A stretch of DNA of 64,000 bases from Thunnus maccoyii (lineage: Eukaryota > Chordata > Actinopteri > Scombriformes > Scombridae), in contig NC_056535.1 of assembly GCF_910596095.1 (NCBI RefSeq), positions 3,567,001-3,631,000 of the forward strand. Direction: 5' to 3'. Below, one piece after another: positions 1-10,792 of this stretch (position 1 is the first letter of the stretch; every line of letters begins with the position of its first letter). The notes below the pieces were generated by a model. The model saw only the letters and a list, made by a program, of their open reading frames with translations, made no database searches and had not been told where the DNA came from. The position numbers were made by a program, and so were the translations under genes.

Positions 1-430
1 AGCTGTTTAGCCATTATTGACTACTCTCTGTCTACTGCTATTTCCCCCCTCCTATTTTAAACCTACCAGTGTTTACCCCCTCTTAAAGAAGCCCTCTCTA
101 AATCCATTTTAAGTCATTTTAGACCCATCACGAAGCTGCCATTTATTATTATTGAAGATTTTAGAAAAATCTGTCTCCACTCAATTGATTTCTTTTAGGA
201 ACAATCAAATTTTCTGAAAACTTAAATCTGGTTTCCACTCCCTACAGCGCACTGAGACTGCTCTGGTCAAGGTCACCAGTGACTTACTCCTTGCAGCTGA
301 CACAGGCCTGTACTCAATTTTAATTCTCCTTGACCTCAGCTCAGCCTTTGACACAGTCGACCATAATGTCTTAATCAGCTGTCTGAAGAGCTACGTTGGC
401 TTCAGTGATGAATGGTGTTCCTTATATTTT
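1..430 (+). mobile_element. L2-like LINE, reverse-transcriptase fragment (copy A)
   Basis: Broken frames on the plus strand give peptide strings typical of L2/CR1-group reverse transcriptases: a stretch like LKKPSLNP, then a run resembling [13 protein letters not shown], and [18 protein letters not shown] around 300-370, which is the region before and including the first catalytic aspartate. Stop codons and frameshifts make it inactive. It is cut off by the window start and interrupted at about 447 by a small DNA transposon. The subfamily is not resolved. Confidence 0.85.
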
Positions 431-446
431 GTCCACTCCATTAACA

Positions 447-682
447 TACATGTAGCGGCCAAAATATTAGGAACACTTTTCAATATAATGCACTCTAGTA
501 CACCACCACCACCCACTATGACCTCAATAATAAACACAAGTAGAATTATCACCTTTCTGACAATGTCAACAAAAACTGAAAATGTATAAACTTCGTAAAT
601 GTAGCATTTATGGCGGAGCTGTTGTATTGGATTGCATTAGGTTGCGCAGGTGTTCCTAATAAAGTGGCCGCCGACAGTATAT
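447..682. mobile_element. MITE with 22-bp inverted ends inserted in the LINE (copy A)
   Basis: The left end (from about 454) reads GCGGCCAAAATATTAGGAAC and the right end, reverse-complemented (672-651), reads GCGGCCACTTTATTAGGAAC. These are near-perfect terminal inverted repeats about 235 bp apart. The ends resemble an abundant fish DNA-transposon family with a CTAATAAAGTGGCC end. There is no transposase. An identical copy sits at the same place in duplication copy B, so insertion preceded the duplication. Confidence 0.75.
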
Positions 683-749
683 TTGGCATAAAAAAAGAGA
701 TAAATGAACAATTAACACAGGGACACAGGATTAAAACTGGGAAAATGTA

Positions 750-1072
750 TTTTTTATTTCATGGGGCCTTTAAAGCCTTGAATGTTCAGGCTCCTGCCTG
801 TATCTGTGATCTGCTAACTCCCTATGAGCCTGATCACTGCTTCAGATCCACCAGCAGAGCCCTACTAATTGTTCCAAAATCTTGACTTCTCAATAAAGGT
901 GACCGGGCCTTTGCTGTTCAGGCCCCTCAGCTGTGGAACTCAGTGTCATCTTTTAAATTCTTTCTTAAGACTCACTTTTAATCTTATGGCTTTTTCTTAA
1001 CTGATGGTATTTGTTGTAACTATTGTGAAGCACTTTGTGACTTTGTTTTTGAAAGGTGCTATATATATAAAA
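750..1072 (+). mobile_element. L2-like LINE 3' end (copy A)
   Basis: The end of an L2-type ORF2 is recognisable: a degraded CDLLTPYEP..RSTSRALL segment at about 810-875 and a stretch resembling FAVQAPQLWNSV at about 907-945. It is followed by the typical 3' UTR text GTGAAGCACTTTGTGAC and GGTGCTATATA at 1025-1067. The LINE tail ends only about 20 bases from the stop codon of the convergent gene at 1092. Confidence 0.85.
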
Positions 1073-1091
1073 AAAGTTATATTTATTATGT

Positions 1092-3361
1092 TTATATGCA
1101 TGATGGGCAGAATTTGAATGCTTGGGTGTGTGCCTTGCAAATGTATTTTTGACATTTGATGCAAACGGTGCTGGTCTTGGTGTCCTTTTTGTTAGGGCAG
1201 CACTGGCATCTCTTCCTCTTCTTTCCAGTAAGCAAAGCTAGATGCATAGGTAAGGTTGCAGCCTTGGCTTGAATCTGCATCATCACGTTAGCAGAGACAG
1301 GGGTTCGAAGTAGACATTGCTGTTGTTCGATATGAGGGCTCACCAGAGCTTTTCCCAAAAGTCTTTGCTTTGCCCTTTTCTTTGACTTCACTGTCTTTGA
1401 ACATGAGTTAGATCCTCCTCTCTGTGTAAATTCAGCATCACTGGTATCATCTTCATCCATGCTATCTGAGGAGAGCGGCTGCCAGAAATTGGCTGTTTCT
1501 GATCCTCCATAGCCATCTTCTTCCTCCTCTGTTTTCAACCACTCAGCTGAAGAGATGGGAAGAAGCTCTTCTTCTCTGCTGGTCTCAGTTTGGGTTTGAC
1601 AGCAAGAGGACGGCTGCATGCTCTGTTCATACTTAAAACAAGCAACAGCATCATGTTGTGACAGGTCCTGCAGTTTCTCTTGGTCCCGGCTGGCCCGGTG
1701 TTCCTGAGGCTCTGGAAATGCATCTGCACTGTGTGTTGGCTGGGTGGAGGCCTCTGCTTCAGAAACGCTGACCTCCTGGGAGACTGGGGAGAAAGTGTTC
1801 AATAGAATATTATTTTTAACACTTTCAGTTTTCCCTTACCACTCATCCATACCATGTATTGTAACTTTGTGAGATACCAAGGAAAAAAATCAGCATATGA
1901 CACATGTACAAGTGTGTTCTAATGCAAGGATTAGATGATGATGATATGTTATACTGTATATCTTTATTAATAATACCACTTACATAGTGTAAGTTTGTCA
2001 TTGTCACAATTACCAATATACACAAGACTGAGGTCCTCTTCCACTACACAGTTATGGCTAAACACAGCAACATCCAGGTAAATGCAGTTGTCACGGCAGA
2101 AGGTGGATAAAGAAATATTTTCTGCAAAATCAGGAAAGAAGGCATCCCCTTTACTCAAGGTAATCAACATAATATTTTCTTTTAGAGCTGCAATGATTAG
2201 TTGATTAATTGATTAGTTGCCAACTATTAAATTAATAGTTGTGAGTCATTTTTTTAAAGAAAAATATGTCCAAAATCAGGGAAGAGGGCAACACCTTTGC
2301 TCAAGGTAATCAAATTAATATATCCTTTTAGAGCTGCAACGATTAGTTAATTAATCGATTATGCTATAATAAAAATATGCTATTATATGGTGAAAACATG
2401 TTTCATCTTTTTTATTTGTCACTTTTTCATTGTCCCACTTTAGAAAATGTGGTTTGAAAAGTGGGATAGCTGGTTTTAATAATGTGGGACAGTCATGTAT
2501 GATCTTAAATTGGTGAAATATGCATTCCAGCTCATTAAATGTGCAATACCAATAGTTATTCAGTTGTCTTGAGATGCTCATTTTTTGTTATTTTTGGGCA
2601 GATGGCAAATTATAATATTACCAATAGGCTACCAATACAGGATATAATACATTACTATACTATTTGTAGCAGCATTGTACAAAACATTACAAAACATTGT
2701 AACTACTGAAATGACCAAACATGGGCATGCACTTTAGCCTTGAGTGTTACTGACCAGACAAGTTTTTATTGTATGAATTAAGGTGATTTAGACCTTTCAG
2801 CCTCCCAGTGAGTGTCCCATATTTCAGCCTCAACTGTCCCACATTAGGAAAGGCACATCATTTGGGACAATTTGGCACATGAACACTTTTATATTTGCCA
2901 TTTTTTCTCTGAGTCCTCTGCATTCTGATATGAGTAGAAAACACCTCGGGGATTTCAGAATGGTAATGTGTGTGGATATTACGTATTGGCTTCATCAAGA
3001 AACATATTGCTGAAGTGCCACTTGCAAAAATTGTCCCACAGTACTCTAATTCACCCTAGCTGGCCACACGTCGAATAAAGCATCACAAGCTCTGTGTTCG
3101 TAGTGACAGCCTCTTGAGACCACAGTAGACTCATTTCCACAACAGAGCAGACTAACCTGCAGTGAACACCTCTACCTGCACCTGCCGGTTCAAACCTTCA
3201 GCTAGTAGCAGCAGCCCGCTGTGTTTCACATCCTCCTTGGACAGATAAATGTCATTTCGATACTCTAAAATGGTCCTTTCCACAGCACTGAAGATTTCCT
3301 CCGCCGCAGCTGTCAGTCGCTCGTTAACAAACACTCTCAGCTGCTGTAACTTATCTGCCAT
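1092..3361 (-). CDS. Zinc-module gene copy A: fish ZNF-type N-terminus plus piggyBac-like C5HC2 domain
   Basis: Proposed exons are 3361-3157, 2121-1984 and 1783-1092 (344 aa plus stop). All junctions are GT-AG and all phases agree (phase 1 at both introns). Exon 1, starting ATG at 3361, encodes LRVFVNERLTAAAEEIF, the N-terminal module found in large families of fish C2H2 zinc-finger genes. Exon 3 opens with the usual acidic linker (an SSAEWLKTEEEEDGYGGSE-like stretch). Instead of C2H2 fingers it ends in a basic patch and Cys/His ligands with C5HC2 order (CQCC...CIKC...C..H...CPSC), as in the cysteine-rich domain of piggyBac transposases. No transposase catalytic domain is present. Exon 2 is 138 nt, so it could be skipped without a frameshift. 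A possible AATAAA signal lies at 1087-1082. A nuclear DNA-binding or chromatin role is inferred only from the domains. Confidence 0.7.
2184..2365. mobile_element. Degraded GCTGCAA-type MITE pieces in intron 1 (copy A)
   Basis: Two fragments beginning TTTTAGAGCTGCAA lie about 147 bases apart (2180s and 2330s). Each is followed by AT-rich GATTAGTTGATTAAT-like text. This is the end of an abundant fish MITE whose complete form is seen in copy B at 8134-8450. Here most of the interior is gone, and a piece of flanking exon 2 and intron sequence has been duplicated between the fragments. Confidence 0.6.
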
Positions 3362-3561
3362 TTTGGAGGACGAGAAGATGCACCTGTGGATTCACAAAGC
3401 TAACTGCTAAGCTAGGCTAAGCTCGAAGCTAGTGAACAGAGTAACAACGAAAGGCTAACGTTAGCCACTAACGCCAATGTCGTTTCAGAGAGAAAACTAG
3501 CGAATCTAGCGGAATAATAACGTAGCCAGACCGAGTGTAGACCATGGTGTCAACAGAGAGT

Positions 3562-4302
3562 GTAAACAGCAGTTATCGATTTGTAGGAAGTCTTCTTCAT
3601 GTAAGATTTTGGCGGTGTATTACTGCCCTCCGCAGGACAAAATTTAACAGACACAATCACACTTATTTTCATATATAACACTGAATCATGCAGGAACTGT
3701 AAAACTGCTTTTGTGATCAGCTGGTGGTTCTCATTTTGGCCGCAGAAAGACTTAATAGAATATGACAAGACTCCTAAGTCTGACAATCTGATAGTTTTCC
3801 TTTCTGTATTATATTTGCATGCTTGACTGTTTCAGAACGTTCACATTCACATAATCCAGTAGGACGTTTTCCCAAAATGTGCAAGTACTGGTTTATCCCG
3901 CAGTGTCCGATCCTCAGTCTGCAGGTTTTAACAGAATCTCTTCGGTTCTGAAGTCCATTCTCAATGTATGTACACTGTAGGCTTCAAGTTTCCACACCAC
4001 ACTTGTGTAAGTGTAATACTCAACCACAATTGGCTCCAAAACTAATTGTAATGTTACAAATCCTGCTCACTGGTACACTTGTTAAACAGATGTGAGGTGT
4101 GCACATGTAGGGAAGCCTTCCTTCTTCAACAGATGAAAGGAAAAAAAAACTGCGCACACATCATTCTGCACAGAGACGAAAACAAATCCAAGTCAAGTAA
4201 TATTAAGTAAAACAATTTTTTAATGGAGGCGGACTTTAAAATCAAACAACATGGAAATAAAAATGGAAAATAACTAAACTGTCCTAATATGTATTTATAA
4301 AT
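3562..4302. other. Unassigned stretch upstream of zinc-module gene A
   Basis: Sequence up to about 3560 is shared with the region upstream of gene B and probably includes the promoter and 5' UTR. Beyond that the copies differ. I see no convincing exon, RNA gene or named repeat here. Confidence 0.4.
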
Positions 4303-5045
4303 ATACACCGATCAGCCATAACATTAAAACCACCTGCCTAGTATTGTGTAGGTCTCCTTTGTCCCACCAAAACAGCTCTGACCCGTCAATGCATGGACTC
4401 CACAAGACCTTTGAAGGTGACTTCTGGTATGGCACCAAGACGTTAGCAGCAAATCCTTTAAATCCTGTAAGTTGCGAGGTGAGACCTCCATGGATCGGAC
4501 TTGTTCTTCCAACTCATCCCACAGATGCTCCATGAGATTGAGATCCGGGGAATTTGGAGGCCAAGGCAACACCTTGAACTCCTTGTCATGTTCCTCAAAC
4601 CATTCCTGAACAGTTTTTGCAGTGTGGCAGGGTGCATTATCCTGCTGAAAGATGCCACTGCTATCAGGGAATACCGTTGCCATGAAGGGGTGTACCTGGT
4701 CTGCAACAATGTTTAAGTAGGTGGTACATGTCAAAGTAACATCCACATGAAAGCCAGAACCCAAGGTTTCCCAGCAGAACATTGCTCAGAGCATCACACT
4801 GCCTCCACTGGTTTGTCTTCTTCCTATAGTGCATCCTGGTGCCATCTCTTCCCCATGCACCCGACCGCCCACATGATGTAAAGGAAAACCTGATTTTTCC
4901 TGCTTCAAACACATCAACTTCAAGAACTGACTGTTTACTTGCTGCCTAATATACCCCACCCCTTGACAGGTGCCATTTTAACGAGATAATCAATGTTATT
5001 CACTTCGCCTATCAGTGGTTATAATGTTTTGGCTGATCAGTGTAT
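4303..5045 (-). mobile_element. Tc1-like DNA transposon, internally deleted
   Basis: The ends are inverted repeats: TATACACCGATCAGCCATAA on the left, and the reverse complement of the right end reads TATACACTGATCAGCCAAAA. They are flanked by TA, as expected for Tc1/mariner. The minus strand (about 4780-4400) still encodes the C-terminal half of a DD34E transposase, with FQQDNAPCH and PPNSPDLNLMEHLW motifs carrying the second Asp and the Glu. After about 4895 the sequence jumps to the 5' terminal region, so the N-terminal helix-turn-helix and first Asp are missing. It is non-autonomous. Confidence 0.93.
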
Positions 5046-5329
5046 ATAATTACTTTGATATTTTATGAACCTTGGACCACAATGTAACTTACAATGTACA
5101 CATCGTTTTCAGTTTAAAATAGGCACAATTTATTTTATTGCTTATGATGAACAGAACAGGCAAATATATTACAGGACCTTGAGAGGCTGATGATAAACTA
5201 AATAATTCCCCAAATAACCTGTTTGTATTTTCTTATATGTTAAAATGAGCAATTATTGTTACAGCTGTTGTGTTATGGGTTAAAACTGACTGCATATACT
5301 TTCCTATGAAAGAAGGAGAAAAGTCAGTT

Positions 5330-6365
5330 TAATTTTCAAAAACAATAGTGCCTCAAACACATATTTAACACCAGTGAACAACATGGCCTCACCATAGAGG
5401 GGCTTGTCAGTGTTTTTAACAGCTCCTGTACAAATATATTAGATTCTGCAGCTCCAGTCAGATATAAACAGCTGAAACCTTCTTTTCTGCCATGGTTGAA
5501 TGAATAATTAAAGATCTTAAAGAGCCAGTGCAGGAAGACAAAGCAGAAATGGAAAATGGATAAATTCAGTCTTTCCCTTGCTTCTCTAAAAGATTTAATG
5601 TTCACTTATCAGTGTACAATCAAAGAAGCAAGGAACACCTCTTTTTCTGAACTGCTAAACAGGGTCAAAATCCCAGAATCCCTTTTTAAAACTGCTAATT
5701 CTGTGATTGGTCCCCTCACCTTAGCCGGTCAGTTGAATCTTCCCCTGAGATGTGAAGAAGTTCTTGATTAGTTTGTAACAAAGTAGTGGAGATTCACCAA
5801 CACTTTAACAACGAAATCAGAGAGGTTGATGTTGACTCCTGCCCACCTTCAACGTCAACCTATGAACGCACTGTTGCACTTGGAAAATCATCCACCTGCC
5901 CTACAAACTGCATTCTCACTTGGTTTTTAAAAGCTGTTTAGCCATTATTGACTACTCTCTGTCTACTGCTATTTCCCCCCTCCTATTTTAAACCTACCAG
6001 TGTTTACCCCCTCTTAAAGAAGCCCTCTCTAAATCCATTTTAAGTCATTTTAGACCCATCACGAAGCTGCCATTTATTATTATTGAAGATTTTAGAAAAA
6101 TCTGTCTCCACTCAATTGATTTCTTTTAGGAACAATCAAATTTTCTGAAAACTTAAATCTGGTTTCCACTCCCTACAGCGCACTGAGACTGCTCTGGTCA
6201 AGGTCACCAGTGACTTACTCCTTGCAGCTGACACAGGCCTGTACTCAATTTTAATTCTCCTTGACCTCAGCTCAGCCTTTGACACAGTCGACCATAATGT
6301 CTTAATCAGCTGTCTGAAGAGCTACGTTGGCTTCAGTGATGAATGGTGTTCCTTATATTTTGTCC
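5330..6365 (+). mobile_element. L2-like LINE spanning the duplication junction
   Basis: From about 5337 the plus strand encodes, with breaks, the linker between endonuclease and reverse transcriptase of an L2-type ORF2. An example is a KEARNTSFSELLNRVKIPES stretch near 5620-5680. It runs without interruption across 5931/5932 into the same reverse-transcriptase fragment described at 1-430, so the duplication boundary falls inside this LINE. It is interrupted by the MITE copy at about 6378. Confidence 0.8.
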
Positions 6366-6377
6366 ACTCCATTAACA

Positions 6378-6613
6378 TACATGTAGCGGCCAAAATATTA
6401 GGAACACTTTTCAATATAATGCACTCTAGTACACCACCACCACCCACTATGACCTCAATAATAAACACAAGTAGAATTATCACCTTTCTGACAATGTCAA
6501 CAAAAACTGAAAATGTATAAACTTCGTAAATGTAGCATTTATGGCGGAGCTGTTGTATTGGATTGCATTAGGTTGCGCAGGTGTTCCTAATAAAGTGGCC
6601 GCCGACAGTATAT
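6378..6613. mobile_element. MITE with inverted ends (copy B)
   Basis: Second copy of the element at 447-682, at the same position within the LINE, with the same ends and the same neighbours. It marks the duplication as younger than the MITE insertion. Confidence 0.75.
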
Positions 6614-6680
6614 TTGGCATAAAAAAAGAGATAAATGAACAATTAACACAGGGACACAGGATTAAAACTGGGAAAATGTA

Positions 6681-7003
6681 TTTTTTATTTCATGGGGCCT
6701 TTAAAGCCTTGAATGTTCAGGCTCCTGCCTGTATCTGTGATCTGCTAACTCCCTATGAGCCTGATCACTGCTTCAGATCCACCAGCAGAGCCCTACTAAT
6801 TGTTCCAAAATCTTGACTTCTCAATAAAGGTGACCGGGCCTTTGCTGTTCAGGCCCCTCAGCTGTGGAACTCAGTGTCATCTTTTAAATTCTTTCTTAAG
6901 ACTCACTTTTAATCTTATGGCTTTTTCTTAACTGATGGTATTTGTTGTAACTATTGTGAAGCACTTTGTGACTTTGTTTTTGAAAGGTGCTATATATATA
7001 AAA
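6681..7003 (+). mobile_element. L2-like LINE 3' end (copy B)
   Basis: Duplicate of 750-1072. It has the degraded C-terminus of ORF2, then the 3' UTR text ending GGTGCTATATA, and converges on the 3' end of the copy B gene. Confidence 0.85.
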
Positions 7004-7022
7004 AAAGTTATATTTATTATGT

Positions 7023-9606
7023 TTATATGCATGATGGGCAGAATTTGAATGCTTGGGTGTGTGCCTTGCAAATGTATTTTTGACATTTGATGCAAACGGT
7101 GCTGGTCTTGGTGTCCTTTTTGTTAGGGCAGCACTGGCATCTCTTCCTCTTCTTTCCAGTAAGCAAAGCTGGATGCATAGGTAAGGTTGCAGCCTTGGCT
7201 TGAATCTGCATCATCACGTTAGCAGAGACAGGGGTTCGAAGTAGACATTGCTGTTGTTCGATATGAGGGCTCACCAGAGCTTTTCCCAAAAGTCTTTGCT
7301 TTGCCCTTTTCTTTGACTTCACTGTCTTTGAACATGAGTTAGATCCTCCTCTCTGTGTAAATTCAGCATCACTGGTATCATCTTCATCCATGCTATCTGA
7401 GGAGAGCGGCTGCCAGAAATTGGCTGTTTCTGATCCTCCATAGCCATCTTCTTCCTCCTCTGTTTTCAACCACTCAGCTGAAGAGATGGGAAGAAGCTCT
7501 TCTTCTCTGCTGGTCTCAGTTTGGGTTTGACAGCAAGAGGACGGCTGCATGCTCTGTTCATACTTAAAACAAGCAACAGCATCACGTTGTGACAGGTCCT
7601 GCAGTTTCTCTTGGTCCCGGCTGGCCTGGTGTTCCTGAGGCTCTGGAAATGCATCTGCACTGTGTGTTGGCTGGGTGGAGGCCTCTGCTTCAGAAACGCT
7701 GACCTCCTGGGAGACTGGGGAGAAAGTGTTCAATAGAATATTATTTTTAACACTTTCAGTTTTCCCTTACCACTCATCCATACCATGTATTGTAACTTTA
7801 TGAGATACCAATGAAAAAAATCAGCAGAAACATCTATATAACATATGACACATGTACAAGTGTGTTCTAATGCAAGGATTAGATGATGATGATATGTTAT
7901 ACTGTATATCTTTATTAATAATACCACTTACATAGTGTAAGTTTGTCATTGTCACAATTACCAATATACACAAGAGTGAGGTCCTCTTCCACTACACAGT
8001 TATGGCTAAACACAGCAACATCCAGGTAAATGCAGTTATCACGGCAGAAGGTGGATAAAGAAATATTTTCTGCAAAATCAGGGAAGAGGACAACACTTTT
8101 GTTCAAGGTAATCAATATTCTTCTACTTTCTTTTAGAGCTGCAATGAATAGCTGATTAATCTATTAGTTGCCAACTATTAAATTAAAGGTTGTGAGTCTT
8201 TTTTTTTTTTTTAGAAAAATATGTCCAATTTCTGTGATTCCAGCTTCTCAAATGTAAATATTTTCTGGTTTCTTTAGTCTTCTATGAGAGTAAACTGAAT
8301 ATCTTTGGGTTGTGGACAAAAGACATTCGAGGATGTCACCCTTTGGGAAACAGTGATTAACATTTTTCACCATTTTCTAACATTTTATGGACCAAACCAC
8401 TAATCGAACAGATTAATTGTTAATGAAAATAATCATTAACTGCAGCCCTATTTTCTTTATATTTTCTGTCAAGTAAACAGGATCATTATTGGGAGCTGTT
8501 TATGCAATCATGTAAAAAACTGGAGAAAAAAGAAAAGTGGGACTTTAAGGAAATCTATCATAAATGAAGCAATGTTTAAGATTGTGTTTATGATATATTC
8601 ATGCATCAAAATATACTATAATATGGTGAAAACATGTTTCATATTTTTTGTCACTTATTCCATTGTCCCACTTTAGAAAATGTGGTTTAAATGTTGTTTG
8701 AAATGTGGGACAGTTGGTTTTACTAATGTAGGACAGTCATGTACTTTCTTAAATTGGTGAAATATGCATTCCAGCACATTAAATGTGCAATAGCAATAGT
8801 TATTCAGGGGTCTTTGACTTGTAATGCTTAATTTTTGTAATTTGTGTAATATGCCACCTGCCTAAAAATAAGGCAGGTGGCAAACAGTATTACTAATACA
8901 TGATATAATACATTACTATACTGTTTGTAACAGCTAAAACATTGTAATTACTGAAATGACCAAACATGAGCATGCACTTCGGCCTTGAGTGTTACTGACC
9001 AGACAAATTTTTATTGTATGAATTAAGGTGATTTAGACCTTTCAGCCTCCCAGTGAGTGTCCCATATTTCAGCCTCAACTGTCCCACATTAGGAAAGGCA
9101 CATCATTTGGGACAATTTGGCACATGAACACTTTTATATTTGCCATTTTTTCTCTGAGTCCTCTGCATTCTGATATGAGTAGAAAACACCTCGGGGATTT
9201 CAGAATGGTAATTTGTGTGGATATTATGTATTGGCTTCATGAAGAAACATATTGCTGAAGTGATACTTGCAAAAATTGTCCCACAGTACTCTAATTCACC
9301 CTAGTTGGCCACACGTCGAATAAAGCATCACAAGCTCTGTGTTCGTAGTGACAGCCTCTTAAGACCACAGTAGACTCATTTTCACAACAGAGCGGACTAA
9401 CCTGCAGTGAACACCTCCACCTGCACCTGCCGGTTCAAACCTTCAGCTAGTAGCAGCAGCCCGCTGTGTTTCACATCCTCCTTGGACAGATAAATGTCAT
9501 TTCGATACTCTAAAATCGTCCTTTCCACAGCACTGAAGATTTCCTCCGCCGCAGCTGTCAGTCGCTCGTTAACAAACACTCTCAGCTGCTGTAACTTATT
9601 TGCCAT
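7023..9606 (-). CDS. Zinc-module gene copy B, paralogue of the gene at 1092-3361
   Basis: Exons 9606-9402, 8069-7932 and 7714-7023 give 344 aa with the same splice sites and phases as copy A. The proteins differ at about five positions: Asp3 to Asn, Ser to Thr in exon 2, and in exon 3 Arg to Gln, His to Arg and Leu to Pro. No stop or frameshift has arisen and all eight Cys/His ligands of the C-terminal C5HC2 module are kept. Intron 1 is longer than in copy A because it holds a full MITE. Either both genes are functional or the duplication is very recent; the sequence cannot separate these. As in copy A, the domain assignment is by motif recognition, not by a database search. Confidence 0.7.
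8134..8450. mobile_element. Complete GCTGCAA-type MITE in intron 1 (copy B)
   Basis: The ends are inverted: TAGAGCTGCAATGA on the left, and the reverse complement of the right end is TAGGGCTGCAGTTAA. AT-rich ATTAATC runs lie near both ends. This is a common fish non-autonomous DNA element (hAT-like by end sequence, class inferred). Related copies are at 13519-13885 and 13932-14273. Confidence 0.7.
8852..8882. repeat. Perfect 12-bp hairpin in intron 1, copy B only
   Basis: Arm 8852-8863 (TGCCACCTGCCT) is the exact reverse complement of 8871-8882, with a 7-nt loop. Copy A has only a single GGGCAGATGGCAAA-like sequence here, so the second arm is new in copy B. Confidence 0.85.
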
Positions 9607-9927
9607 TTTGGAGGACGAGAAGATGCACCTGTGGATTCACAAAGCTAACTGCTAAGCTAGGCTAAGCTCGAAGCTAGTGAACAGAGTGACAACGAAAGGC
9701 TAACGTTAGCCACTAACGCCAATGTCGTTTCAGAAAGAAAACTAGCGAATCTAGTTTTATGTGAACTAAGCGTGGAATAATAACATAGCCAGACAGATAA
9801 ATGAAGAGGTTAGAGCAGAATGTAGAGGAGAGCGTAGACGAAGAGTGTAAACACATGTGTAAACAACAGTTCAATCTCACGGAAGTCGGAAGCAGCGTCA
9901 TGGCGTCATCCTAAGAAGCGACCACAA

Positions 9928-10014
9928 GTTATGTTATGTTATGTTATGTTATGTTATGTTATGTTATGTTATGTTATGTTATGTTATGTTATGTTATGTT
10001 ATGTTATGTTATGT
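9928..10014. repeat. (ATGTT)n simple repeat, about 17 units
   Basis: Uninterrupted pentanucleotide ATGTT tandem repeat directly after the end of duplication copy B. Confidence 0.98.
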
Positions 10015-10790
10015 CTTTCTATTTGGAATACTCAGAATTTGTAAATCTGAACCCGTGATTTGAAAGTTTTTGTTGTTTAATAGCTAAATAAAAATTTCAA
10101 TGAATGTTTTACAAATTTCTGCTTTTACTCTGTCATAAATGTAACAAATACATAATTAAGTATAAGTAAATAGTTATAACAGTGTACATATTGATCATAT
10201 TTTAACATTGTTCAACACAGGCCATTTATGTAGAGGCATTTAATATTAATAGAATAGAAAGAATTTTATTGTACTTTTGTATGGCACTCTGTAGGCAGGA
10301 CGTTGTACTGGCGTCATTAAGGTCTTTGATAATAAGGTAGTCGCCTTTAGTCCAAAATGGCGGAGGCGTGGCTCTGCTGCTAGCGTTCACTTCTTGTCAA
10401 AGTAAGTTTTTTGGTTGCATTACTCCCTCTGTATTTAATTACCCACTGTTGTCCAAATCTATTACCACTTGTAATGTGTCCAGTTTCTCTCAAAAATCTA
10501 AATATCAGTTGTTTTTTTCCCCTCCACCGTGTCCCCACACTCAAGTAGATCTTTAACCGTGACCTCCACTGGTCTTTACCTCTGTAGCCCTGTAAGCACT
10601 GCCCTTCTTCTTTTTCCTGACACTGATGACGATGGCCGGTTGGGTGTTTTCCTGTGATAAAGTCTACTATTCAGGTTGCTGTGACCAATTCTTAATCTAC
10701 TTATAATAACTTGTTCTTTCCTGTTGATTTTACTATTTCTCACCACTCCTACCTTATTTTGTATTTAACATAAGTGTCTTCCTTTTGTTG
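10015..10790. other. Unassigned stretch
   Basis: AT-rich sequence with no supported exon. The last 200 bases probably belong to the decayed LINE whose RNase H part follows, since they end in text typical of LINE 3' regions. Confidence 0.35.
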
Positions 10791-10792
10791 CA

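Larger units (their letters stand above)
1..5931. repeat. Segmental duplication, copy A (5.9-kb unit)
   Basis: The sequence beginning at base 1 starts again, almost base for base, at 5932, and matching features keep a constant offset of 5,931 (for example stop codons at 1092 and 7023). The unit holds L2-like LINE pieces, a MITE, a three-exon minus-strand gene and a Tc1-like element. Near-identity is strongest over roughly the first 2 kb. The introns and promoter flank have diverged by insertions and deletions. The unit begins inside a LINE, so the true left end lies outside the window. Confidence 0.95.
5932..9900. repeat. Segmental duplication, copy B
   Basis: Direct repeat of the block starting at base 1. 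Identity is very high to about 8000. Copy B has a complete MITE and a new small hairpin in intron 1 of its gene and lacks the Tc1-like element. Similarity fades in the promoter flank around 9800-9900, just before the ATGTT repeat. Confidence 0.93.

Noticed and set aside
610-885. 91-codon frame, identical in both duplication copies (also 6541-6816)
   Set aside because: It runs across the right end of a MITE into the decayed 3' part of an L2-like LINE. Its identity in both copies only reflects the recent duplication.
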